A stretch of DNA of 64,000 bases from Pedobacter sp. Leaf250 (GTDB lineage: Bacteria > Bacteroidota > Bacteroidia > Sphingobacteriales > Sphingobacteriaceae), in NCBI RefSeq assembly GCF_920984735.1, contig NZ_CAKLBU010000005.1, forward strand, positions 1-64,000. The letters run 5' to 3'. The translations under genes and the position numbers were made by a program. Positions within the stretch are counted from its first letter, which is position 1. Every line of letters starts with the position of its first letter. The notes under the pieces are model-generated. The model did no database searches. It was not told where the DNA came from and saw nothing but the letters and a program-made list of their open reading frames with translations. This document shows positions 8,395-16,020 of this stretch, piece by piece.

Positions 8395-10773
8395 ATGAAA
8401 AAAACGCTGTTAACGCTTATTCAACTCGCAATTTCCTTACAAATTTTTGCCCAACTAAAAACGATAACCGGAACGGTTACTAACGAATATAAGGAAGCCA
8501 TTATTAATGCAACTATTCAGGTTTACCATCAAAAAGAAACCAAGCCTTATGCCAGTGCGTTTACGGATAGCAATGGAAAGTTTAGCATTTCAGTAATGCC
8601 TGAAGATATAATACAGGCGAGCCACCTGGGCTATTTGAATTTCCGTTCGAATACTAATGCCGGAGCAGTTTTAAGTATTGTGCTGAAGCGAGATGAAAAT
8701 AATTTGAATGAAGTTACTGTAAAGGGATCAAAGCCTCTCATAGAACTTCAGTTTGATCGAACGGTTCTAAATGTAGACGGTGATGCTAAAGCAGGGATCA
8801 ATGCAGTAGAAGTAATTCGTAGAATTCCTGGATTAACAATTTTAAATGGAAACGATATCCGTTTTGAAGGAAAGGGAATTACTATTATGATAGATGATAA
8901 ACCAATACGGTTGAGTAGTAATGATTTGATCAATCTGTTAAATTCCACCAGCAGCCGCAACATTTCGAAGGTTGAAGTGCTTTATAATCCATCTTCAAAA
9001 TACGATGCACAGGGTGAGGGCGGAATTCTGAATATTAAAACACTAAAGCGTTTAAAGCCTGGCTATGATGGCAATCTAAGCCTTACAGGAGGTCATGGCT
9101 GGAAATATCTTACAGGTAATAACGCGGCACTATCATTAAACTATCGAAAGCAGAACGATTATTTTTACCTATCATATGGCATTAGTAAAGGAAAGCAATA
9201 TCAGGAAATTCAAACCGATAGCCGTATTATAGATATTGGTCAGCAATTATTGGATTCGGCAATTTATAAAAGTCCCTACACAAGTCAGAACTTAAGGTTT
9301 GGATATGATCATTATTTTAATAAAAATAGTATTTTCGGTGTACTTGTAACAGGTAACTATAACGCCAGCAACTCTACACGAGAAACCAGTACACAAATTT
9401 TTACGCATTTAGCGCAAATTGATTCTACAAGAAAATCGATGAGCCTGAATAACCGCATCAGCAAAGGTTTTAATATCAACTTTAATTATAAATTAACAAT
9501 CGATTCGGCAAAACAGCAGGAAATTATTATTGATGCTGATTTGGGGCGCTTTGATTATCAGGATGATAATTATCTTGCTTTGGAACTTTTGAGTGCAGGC
9601 GGAGCAATTATAGGACAACCCTATAATTTGTTGCAGGATGGAAATACTTTAACCAACATACTAAGCTTTAAAACTGATTACACACAGAAAGTAAACAAAA
9701 CTACCTTTGAAACTGGTATAAAAATGAGTCGGGTGGATATAGAAAATATTTTTATTTCACTTCGAAAAAATGATGCGGATAATAGTTTCGACAACGGCAG
9801 TAACGATTTTAATTACAAGGAAAGCATAGCTGCCGCATACGCTAATGTAAAGATTGAACTTGGAAAAATAATTTTGCAACCCGGACTTAGAACAGAGTAT
9901 ACCTTTACACAAAGTTATTCTCCAACTATCGACAGTACAATTAAAAGAAATTATTTAAATCTTTTTCCGAATGTGGCATTGGGTTATAAGATCAAGAGCC
10001 ACTCATTTTCGGCTTCCTATTCCCGTCGAATTGGGCGACCGAACTATAGTTATCTTAATCCATTCAGTATTGTAAGGAGTGCCTATTCTATTACACAAGG
10101 TAATCCCTATCTTTTGCCATCATTTACTGATAATATCCGTTTAGGTTACAGTTTTAGGGGGAAATATACTTTTTCAGTTAGCTACCGCGGGGCACAGAAT
10201 GTAATTACAGATTTAAGCAGTGTAGATAATCCAAGCAAGATAACTATAAATACCAAAGCAAATCTTTCTGAAAACCAGAATTATGCTACAAACCTGGGTT
10301 ACTATAATAAGTGGTTTAAGCTATGGGATATTGGCCTTTCTATTGGGCTATCTAACAGCCATTATCGTTTTAATTATCAAAATAATGTTGTTTCCATTGC
10401 ACAAACTTCTTTTACATACTCACTTGATAATCGTTTTAGTTTAAATAAAGGCTGGTGGATCACCGCTTTTCTTTATGGTCAGACGCGGGTAACTTATGGG
10501 AACCAAATTAATTTGCCGTTTTCTTACCTCAACCTCGCTGCCGGAAAAAGCATTTTGAAAGGTAAGGCCAACATAAGCTTGACCTTAAATGATATTTATT
10601 ACGGTAGCGTTAACCGTAGCGAAACACGCTATGGAAATGTAGATTACAATACCTATAGCAAGTATGATAGCAGGAATGTGAAGTTGAACTTTACCTATAA
10701 CTTTGGTAACAGCCAGATAAAAATCCGTAGAAGAACTTCAGGTTCTATTGAGGAGCAGGGAAGGAGCAATTAA
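8395..10773 (+). CDS. TonB-dependent receptor-like outer membrane beta-barrel protein
   Basis: A 792-residue outer membrane protein. Residues 1-19 are a signal peptide (ending IFAQ). Residues 20-105 are a carboxypeptidase-regulatory-like (CarboxypepD_reg) domain beginning TITGTVTNEYKEAI, then a plug-like domain (VIRRIPGLTILNGNDI), then a long barrel with many alternating aromatic strands. The architecture matches the Bacteroidota outer-membrane barrel family often listed as OMP_b-brl_3, with a TonB-receptor-like plug. A TTG start 29 codons earlier is open, but the ATG at 8395 begins a clean signal peptide. There is no SusD partner, so a sugar-uptake role is not supported; the ligand is unknown. 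The C-terminus is Arg/Ser-rich. Confidence 0.85.
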   Translation: MKKTLLTLIQLAISLQIFAQLKTITGTVTNEYKEAIINATIQVYHQKETKPYASAFTDSNGKFSISVMPEDIIQASHLGYLNFRSNTNAGAVLSIVLKRDENNLNEVTVKGSKPLIELQFDRTVLNVDGDAKAGINAVEVIRRIPGLTILNGNDIRFEGKGITIMIDDKPIRLSSNDLINLLNSTSSRNISKVEVLYNPSSKYDAQGEGGILNIKTLKRLKPGYDGNLSLTGGHGWKYLTGNNAALSLNYRKQNDYFYLSYGISKGKQYQEIQTDSRIIDIGQQLLDSAIYKSPYTSQNLRFGYDHYFNKNSIFGVLVTGNYNASNSTRETSTQIFTHLAQIDSTRKSMSLNNRISKGFNINFNYKLTIDSAKQQEIIIDADLGRFDYQDDNYLALELLSAGGAIIGQPYNLLQDGNTLTNILSFKTDYTQKVNKTTFETGIKMSRVDIENIFISLRKNDADNSFDNGSNDFNYKESIAAAYANVKIELGKIILQPGLRTEYTFTQSYSPTIDSTIKRNYLNLFPNVALGYKIKSHSFSASYSRRIGRPNYSYLNPFSIVRSAYSITQGNPYLLPSFTDNIRLGYSFRGKYTFSVSYRGAQNVITDLSSVDNPSKITINTKANLSENQNYATNLGYYNKWFKLWDIGLSIGLSNSHYRFNYQNNVVSIAQTSFTYSLDNRFSLNKGWWITAFLYGQTRVTYGNQINLPFSYLNLAAGKSILKGKANISLTLNDIYYGSVNRSETRYGNVDYNTYSKYDSRNVKLNFTYNFGNSQIKIRRRTSGSIEEQGRSN

Positions 10774-11700
10774 AGATGAATATTCTATGGTAGTAATATA
10801 TAAAGAAAGATTTCCCGAGCTTTTTTAAAAAGAAATAGGAAAAGCTGTAAATCAGGGTTTAAAACTTAGCCGAAGCTGAGATCAAATAAAAGATTACTAT
10901 TTAACAAAAAAAGCCCATCTTTCGATGAGCTTTAATCAGTAGAGTCGAGCTGCAATATGTCGAACTTTTATGAGCATTGCGAAGCTGTGGTAAATTTTGA
11001 AAAAATGGTGAAAAACAAAATTGAGGGGCAGTATAGGAAAAAGAAATTATTGTAGTGCTTTTAAGTATCGGGCTGTTGACAAACGATAGTAGGACAAGAT
11101 CCTTCAGTGAGGAATTTTAAGATTTACATGATGGGTATATTTTATCCTTCATGCTTTAAGGAAAACAAAGAATTTTTGCTAAGAGGCGCAGCACTCGCTG
11201 CAATGGATGTTCCAATCGCCCACCCGGTTTCAAGTATTGCATTTACTCCCAGTTGTGTTTTTTTTACATTTTATTTGCCTCCATAATATTCTCCTTTCTT
11301 GGTTTAATCAATAAATATTTCATTATTATTAGTGTTAATACGAGTAGAACGATTGGAAGAAAACCACCGCAGCTTGTGAAGACCAGACTGGTTTTCGCCA
11401 GCACTATCTTAAAGTATCGTTGTTTTAGATTTCTTTCTGCCTTAAAGATAATGAATTTAGATATGTTTTTAGTTTTTAGGGTCAATAGGCTTGATGAGGG
11501 AATTGATATTTATATGTGCTATGAATGGTATCAGCTTTCGGATAATAGAATACGAATTTATTTCGTGCCTCCTTTGTTCCTAACTGGAATGGCCAGAGTA
11601 ACAAAGGATGGATAATATTAATCCCCTCCTATAACGGACGATAATTCCATAGCAAGAGATGTATCTGGGTTTCGCTACTGAAAAACATTCGATAATAACA
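10774..11700. other. Long spacer at the left end of the accessory island
   Basis: About 930 bases with no gene I can support. It holds a hairpin (10911-10932) and several short, unrelated open frames. The forward frame 11253-11615 and the reverse frame 11264-11485 are mutually overlapping, have no family resemblance, and show irregular codon use. The stretch looks like eroded DNA at an insertion boundary. Confidence 0.4.
10908..10934. terminator. Hairpin, possible terminator
   Basis: AAGCCCATC and GATGAGCTT form a stem with a TTTC loop and one mismatch. An A-run precedes it and TTTAATC follows, so it could end transcripts from either side. It lies 140 bases after the outer-membrane receptor gene, the only nearby gene on the plus strand. 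Confidence 0.5.
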
Positions 11701-11709
11701 TTATTTCGC

Positions 11710-11734
11710 ATTCTAACAATTATTTTGTTAGAAT
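11710..11734. promoter_or_regulatory. Inverted repeat, likely antitoxin operator
   Basis: ATTCTAACAA and TTGTTAGAAT are perfect 10-base arms separated by five bases, 28 bases upstream of the AbiEi-like gene. The right arm contains a TTG that is 19 bases from TATTATTG (11747-11754), a near match to the phylum's -33/-7 promoter pattern, so a protein bound here would block transcription. AbiEi-type antitoxins are known to repress their own promoter through inverted repeats; applying this here is inference. Confidence 0.5.
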
Positions 11735-11761
11735 ACTTTTTTTTGTTATTATTGTGCTGTT

Positions 11762-12736
11762 ATGTTAAACATACAGCGATATTTGGAAGAAAGCTTTGGG
11801 CTATCGATAAGACTCTCACCGCTCGGCCAGGCGGAGCAGCGAAGGCTGCCGCTATACCTAAAAGGCGGTTATGAGATACAGCAGGCTGATCTTGATGGGG
11901 TAAAGCTGCTTTTCGCCAAGCCCAAAGGGAATGATTTTACTCCCTCTCAACTAGAAAAACAGCAATTCCAGTTGAAGGAAATTTTACAGGGTATCATAGT
12001 TTTTGTGCTGGAGGATCTTGAGCCATATTTTCGCAAACGTCTTGTAGAAAACAAGATTGCATTCTGCCAACCTGGAAAGCAGCTCTATGTGCCGGAACTT
12101 TTGGTGAACCTAAGCGATCTGCGCAGCCCCAACAAGGCTGAACCTAAAGGGGCTACACTTGGCTATCCCTCGCAATGCGCCGTACTCTATCACCTACTTG
12201 TAGGCTCCATAGAGGGCATGCCCCTTGGCGAAGTTGCGAAACTTTTTGTTACCAGCGCTATGTCAGTATCCAGGATTGCCAAGGAACTCGAGCAGCATAA
12301 CATTATCACTATCCAAGGTACCAAGGAAAAGCAGATGCATTTTGTTCTACGGGCAAAAAGACAAATCTGGGAAAGGGTGCAGGAGCTTATGGTCTCGCCG
12401 GTGAAAAAAGTTTTCTACACAGATTATCCTTTGGACGGAGAACCTTTGGCAGTACCCAGCTATGACAGTGCTCTGGCCAAATACTCTGAGCTTTCTGAAG
12501 GAAGCCAGCCGGCCTATGCAATTGCCCGCAATCAGGTTGACCAACTGGATGAAAGCAAGGGCCTGCAACTAGGGCAATACGGCAGATCCCGAGTAGAGAT
12601 ATGGGCATACGGCCCATTGGCATTTTCAAAATCCCACATCGTAGATCCTCTTTCTTTATACCTCAGCATGAGAAATGAAGAGGATGAAAGAATAAAAACT
12701 GCATTAGAACAAATGATCGATAACATACAATGGTAA
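11762..12736 (+). CDS. AbiEi-like winged-helix antitoxin
   Basis: A 324-residue protein resembling the Bacteroidota branch of type IV AbiEi-family antitoxins. A winged-helix region (about 140-200: AVLYHLLVGSIEGMPLGEVAK, then TSAMSVSRIAKEL as the recognition helix) is followed by a C-terminal domain ending with SRVEIWAYGPLAF and LSLYLSMRNEEDERI. Antitoxins of this type repress their own operon and counter a nucleotidyltransferase toxin encoded directly downstream. The next frame begins seven bases before this gene's stop and starts like such a toxin, which supports the call, but that toxin is truncated. G+C is clearly higher than in the flanking core genes, a sign of transfer. If the predicted -7 box is right, the mRNA has almost no leader. 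Confidence 0.72.
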   Translation: MLNIQRYLEESFGLSIRLSPLGQAEQRRLPLYLKGGYEIQQADLDGVKLLFAKPKGNDFTPSQLEKQQFQLKEILQGIIVFVLEDLEPYFRKRLVENKIAFCQPGKQLYVPELLVNLSDLRSPNKAEPKGATLGYPSQCAVLYHLLVGSIEGMPLGEVAKLFVTSAMSVSRIAKELEQHNIITIQGTKEKQMHFVLRAKRQIWERVQELMVSPVKKVFYTDYPLDGEPLAVPSYDSALAKYSELSEGSQPAYAIARNQVDQLDESKGLQLGQYGRSRVEIWAYGPLAFSKSHIVDPLSLYLSMRNEEDERIKTALEQMIDNIQW

Positions 12737-12939
12737 AAGAATTAGAACGATTAAGGACATATTTTGCCGACTATAGCGATAACTACATTATTATAGGCGG
12801 AACGGCCTGCGAGGTAAGGCTTGAATCAAGGGGGATAGATTTTAGGGCGACCAAGGACGTGCAGCTGCAGGACTTCATAAAGCTGAAGCAATGCAACCTG
12901 GGCTTGGCAACTTTGACCTTGCCAGAGCTTATGCTCTAA
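12730..12939 (+). pseudogene. Truncated AbiEii-like nucleotidyltransferase toxin
   Basis: The frame opens with residues typical of AbiEii/AbiGii toxins: a short helix, then NYIIIGGTACEVRLESRGIDFRATKDV. In intact members the RATKD segment continues into a DxD-type metal site and a further 150 or more residues. Here homology stops at about residue 43 (near position 12860), the second acidic residue is replaced (KDVQ), and the frame ends at 69 residues. The start overlaps the antitoxin stop by seven bases, the usual coupling for this operon. The product cannot be an active nucleotidyltransferase. The DNA after the break reads as the end of a TPR gene in another frame, pointing to a deletion or recombination joint. 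Confidence 0.7.
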
Positions 12940-13079
12940 TGGGCAACAAACCGGAATCCATCGAATGGTTGAAAAAGTGGCAGGAACATAGCCAGCGTAA
13001 ATGGGAATCGGCCAGCTTCAAAGAGGATTTTGATAATCTGAAAGATGATCAAGATTTCATAGTTCTGACCGCCAACTGA
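12864..13079 (+). pseudogene. 3' fragment of a TPR-repeat gene
   Basis: In the frame of the ATG at 12891, and open upstream to about 12846, the DNA reads KAEAMQPGLGNFDLARAYAL, then MGNKPESIEWLKKW, and ends with DFDNLKDDQDFIVL. This is the pattern of the last TPR unit plus the end-of-group segment found at the C-terminus of many tetratricopeptide proteins. No beginning of such a gene is present, and the fragment directly follows the truncated toxin, so it is probably a remnant left by recombination. It could be translated from 12891 as a 62-residue peptide, but I see no evidence that it functions. Confidence 0.6.
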
Positions 13080-13365
13080 AGCTGCAGCCAGTCACAATAA
13101 ACTACCAAATTGGAACTGGCGGACCTCTCTATTTAAAATTCCTGCCGCCATGGAAAGCGTCCTTCGGCACCCAGCAGCCCTAACTCGCTTTTATTGCTAA
13201 AGAAAAAACAACATTCGGAGATGAGAAAAAACATCTCCGGAAAATTCAGAAGCACTTAATTATTTTATGCATCCTGAAAGATGATGTAGCCTGTTGACAA
13301 AAGCATTTGTTGCTCTTTGTTTTTAACCCCAAAACTCTGCGATTGGTGCAATAGCGGTATACAAA
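13080..13365. other. Spacer without a gene
   Basis: Nothing coding is visible between the TPR remnant and the promoter of the PIN gene. A weak inverted repeat (CGGAGATG ... CATCTCCG, around 13217-13240) is the only structure, and it has no T-run. Confidence 0.35.
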
Positions 13366-13396
13366 TTGAATAATGCGACAATTTGAGTTAGATTTG
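13366..13396 (+). promoter_or_regulatory. Bacteroidota-type promoter for the PIN gene
   Basis: TTG at 13366-13368 and TAGATTTG at 13389-13396, 20 bases apart, fit the TTG / TAnnTTTG consensus of the phylum's main sigma factor. Transcription would begin near 13402, about 24 bases before the start codon, giving the nuclease gene its own promoter, separate from the upstream toxin-antitoxin remnant. Confidence 0.5.
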
Positions 13397-13425
13397 GATA
13401 TGAAATCACCGTTATTCAACTAATT

Positions 13426-14547
13426 ATGAAATCTACCGAACCTATCAGGCATTTTGCTTTGGATACTTCCTTCATTGAATCACAGAATTTTCTTGCAGGA
13501 AGACTGCTGAGAAATCTGGGGGATATGGGCAAAAAGGGCTATGTAAAGATCTATATCACTGATATAGTCTACCGGGAAGTTTTATCAAGGTTCGCAAAAC
13601 GTCTTCTAGAGGAAGAAAATAAAATTCATTCGGTAAAAAAAACGATCGAATCCCATATTCGGGTATTAAAAAATTTTGACGATTATGCTGCCTATTTTAC
13701 CTTGCCCGAACTAGATACTAATAAACTTACCGGACAATTCAAAGAAGAATTTGATAAATGGATCAGCAATGCTGACATAAAAGTTCTGCCTACCGATGGA
13801 CAAACCATCGAAAAAGTGATGAAAGACTATTTTCAGGGCAATCCTCCTTTTGGTGCTGCAAAAAAGAAATCGGAGTTTCCGGACGCTTTCAGTTTTTATG
13901 CACTAGACCAATTTTTTAAATTGGGTAAAAAGCAGTGCTACTTTGTAACTCATGACACCGATTTTGATGAAGCGGTTTCTCAATATATTATACCTATAAA
14001 GGAAATAGGAGAACAACTAGATGTCATCAACAGGGCAAGCGAATTGAGATTTGGGATTCTTAAGAAGATCGAGGAGGTGTATACGTCATCCAAATCCCAA
14101 TTGGAACATGATGCCAAAATCTACTTTGCCGAGTATCTAGAGGAAGACGCAAATGCAAAAACTGAAATAATGGGAATGTTAATCGATCATGTTGAATCCT
14201 TTGGCGTGACCGATTTTAAGTTTGATCGCTATAATATTGTTCAGACAGGAGACTCTGGTGCACAGCTACAGTGCGAAGCTATCGTTCCCTATACCGTTAC
14301 TTTTATATTAAAGGATGAAAATCGTACGCCCCACCTGAACAAAAATGATTTTGGATATATAGGTGTCGATTATTCCCCCTACGTGATCAAAGCTGAGAAA
14401 GCTATAGATTTTTACGTCTCTATTGACATAGATCCCAAAACCGGAAAGGCCAATGCAAAATTAAGCGACGCTGTAAGTCCGACAAGCATAGATATTTTTG
14501 ACGACTGGCACTATGATTTTTTCTTTAATCAGTCAAAAAACCACTAG
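13426..14547 (+). CDS. PIN-like domain protein (DUF4935 type), putative RNase
   Basis: A 373-residue protein. The first 190 residues look like a PIN-like nuclease domain of the DUF4935 group. The acidic residues expected for a metal-dependent RNase are present: Asp13 (LDTSFIE), Glu51 (YREVL), Asp153 (FPDAF) and Asp177/Asp179 (THDTDFDEA). Residues 190-373 form a separate region, helical then rich in beta strands, that I do not recognise. PIN nucleases commonly act as toxins or in phage defence by cutting RNA; no antitoxin-sized gene overlaps this one. It is convergent with the PD-(D/E)XK gene and lies in the recombinase-bearing island. The domain call is good; the biological role is inference. 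Confidence 0.75.
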   Translation: MKSTEPIRHFALDTSFIESQNFLAGRLLRNLGDMGKKGYVKIYITDIVYREVLSRFAKRLLEEENKIHSVKKTIESHIRVLKNFDDYAAYFTLPELDTNKLTGQFKEEFDKWISNADIKVLPTDGQTIEKVMKDYFQGNPPFGAAKKKSEFPDAFSFYALDQFFKLGKKQCYFVTHDTDFDEAVSQYIIPIKEIGEQLDVINRASELRFGILKKIEEVYTSSKSQLEHDAKIYFAEYLEEDANAKTEIMGMLIDHVESFGVTDFKFDRYNIVQTGDSGAQLQCEAIVPYTVTFILKDENRTPHLNKNDFGYIGVDYSPYVIKAEKAIDFYVSIDIDPKTGKANAKLSDAVSPTSIDIFDDWHYDFFFNQSKNH

Positions 14548-14639
14548 CAAGCATCACTGGGATAAAACTTTGCCTGTTGGTTTTATCCATTAACGATTAT
14601 TTTTTCATAGCGTAAAATTCTAAGTAGTTAAGTACACCA

Positions 14640-15185
14640 TCAATCAAATCCGAGACCAACTCTTTCCTCGAGGCATAATGCAAAGAACTTTTGATGTAAC
14701 AGCTTTGCAAGATCTTCTGTTGAAACCAAGTTCTCGATTTCATTTCTTGTGATGATCAAGAGCCCTACTTGAAGTTTATGTACAGCCTTGATAATTTCTG
14801 ATTTAGCAGCCTCCGTTTCGTCTTTGCCAGTAATGCCCGAAAGCGTCAACAGTATTCCATACCTAGCTGTGGTGTCGCTGACTTTGTTGGCAAACCAGTT
14901 GACCTGTTCGCTTGTGGTTTTCTTAGTGGTGTTCTTGCATTCGATTGGAATAAAGCTGTCGAGAAAATGTAGATCAGAAATTCGCCTGTCATTTTTATAG
15001 ATGATATCAAGTTCCCTAGAACCGCTTTTATTGAATTTATTTTTCGCATAGAGTTCCAGACCTTTCAATTTGCCAAAAAGATAGCATCCCAGCTCCTCAA
15101 GGGCTGCGCCCTTGTGGTCTGGAAGCTTGGCTGCATCGGATTTCTCCAGCAACTTCTTTATCCTTATGGTTGAAAACTTAGACAT
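14640..15185 (-). CDS. PD-(D/E)XK nuclease (restriction endonuclease-like)
   Basis: A 181-residue protein with a full PD-(D/E)XK core: Glu30 or Glu31 in a helix (KGAALEELG), Asp60 at the end of SRELDIIY and the Glu82-x-Lys84 of PIECKN, followed by a helix that begins with Thr/Ser. Spacing fits Mrr-like and related restriction enzymes. No methyltransferase or specificity subunit is nearby, so it is not a standard restriction-modification system. It may be a stand-alone defence effector or part of the mobile element. A 58-residue frame lies 80 bases upstream on the same strand and could share its transcript; the PIN gene converges on it from the other side. Confidence 0.75.
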   Translation of the reverse strand: MSKFSTIRIKKLLEKSDAAKLPDHKGAALEELGCYLFGKLKGLELYAKNKFNKSGSRELDIIYKNDRRISDLHFLDSFIPIECKNTTKKTTSEQVNWFANKVSDTTARYGILLTLSGITGKDETEAAKSEIIKAVHKLQVGLLIITRNEIENLVSTEDLAKLLHQKFFALCLEERVGLGFD

Positions 15186-15265
15186 CTTTATTCTTATCTT
15201 ATTCCCTTGTTTTAATAGATATTATGTAAAAGCTTTCTTTAGCTTTTGCTTTTCAATTATTTCAC

Positions 15266-15442
15266 CTAGTCCGTATTAGTATTTGTATTTGTTCTACCCA
15301 ATTTTCCAATAATTTCCCTAAGGTCCGAAGTCACTTTCAAACGGTAAACGACAAGCTGTTTTGGGCCACTATTGGCCTTTCGTGTCTTATATATCAATAG
15401 ATAAAATCTTCGAATTTTATTTTCGATTATTGTAAAAAGCAT
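15266..15442 (-). CDS. Possible small gene upstream of the nuclease
   Basis: A 58-codon frame starts with ATG at 15442 and ends at TAG 15266. The product begins MLFTIIENKIRRFY, continues with basic, alternating hydrophobic residues (KQLVVYRLKV, LREIIGKLG) and ends in a Thr/Asn tail. It is lysine/arginine-rich with a strand-helix pattern, not the low-complexity output of random AT-rich DNA. It lies 80 bases before the PD-(D/E)XK gene in the same direction. I recognise no family. It may be a small partner or control protein, or the surviving end of a longer gene. Confidence 0.35.
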   Translation of the reverse strand: MLFTIIENKIRRFYLLIYKTRKANSGPKQLVVYRLKVTSDLREIIGKLGRTNTNTNTD

Positions 15443-16020
15443 TGTCTAACATAGTCAGAAGGCCTTTCCCAGAAAAGGACATGTTTAAAGACACGTCTAT
15501 TACTAAGATAAAATTTTCAGATTTCATCGTAACCTGAGGTAAACCTACCATCAAGTAGAAGATGCCGAAAGGACAGGCAAACCGGCTGAAGCAATCAAGC
15601 GTAGCTCAGCGCTAGAACCTCCCAAAAAAAATGGTCTTACCTTTAGAAAGGGAGAGTATTCCCATTTTAACGTATAGATAAAAAAACATTTCTACTATAG
15701 AAAGTAGTGGTATCCCCAAAAACACATTGAGGAAAAAAGCGCATTAAAAAAGGGTGGAAATCAATCCGACCCTTTCCTTGTTCAAAAAAATATTACGCAT
15801 TATCCCTCGTGAGAAATAGCGCAAAATAAAAATACGCCAGCAGTGTCTCTTGCCGATCCAGTCGAAGTATCTGATCCGAAAAATATAATGAATGGCTAAA
15901 AAGTAAAATAACTATGAGCTTTGTACAGTTTGGAACGCAATAGAGTGGTTGCTTTTGGCCGAAATACACTAAAGGCTATTCTGGTTTGTTTATAAGTCTG
16001 AAAACAAATGTTCCAACATT
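15443..16020. other. Spacer before the recombinase gene
   Basis: About 580 bases without a supportable gene. The stretch holds one good hairpin (15749-15775) and a piece reading GCGTAGCTCAGCGCTAGAAC near 15598 that resembles the D-arm of a tRNA, but no matching acceptor or anticodon arm follows. The attachment site of the serine recombinase could lie here, since such sites are usually next to the recombinase gene; none can be identified from one copy. Confidence 0.35.
15749..15778. terminator. Bidirectional hairpin
   Basis: AAAGGGT-GG pairs with CC-G-ACCCTTT around an 8-base loop. A-rich DNA on one side and a short T-run on the other would allow termination in both directions, separating the recombinase from the nuclease side of the island. 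Confidence 0.5.

Noticed and set aside
11150..11260. Minus-strand peptide LGVNAILETGWAIGTSIAASA without a start
   Set aside because: Short, with no start codon and no family I can name; possibly a gene scar but not supportable.
11253..11615. 120-codon frame in the island's left spacer, with a 73-codon frame on the other strand
   Set aside because: No family resemblance, irregular codon use, and each would be the shadow of the other.
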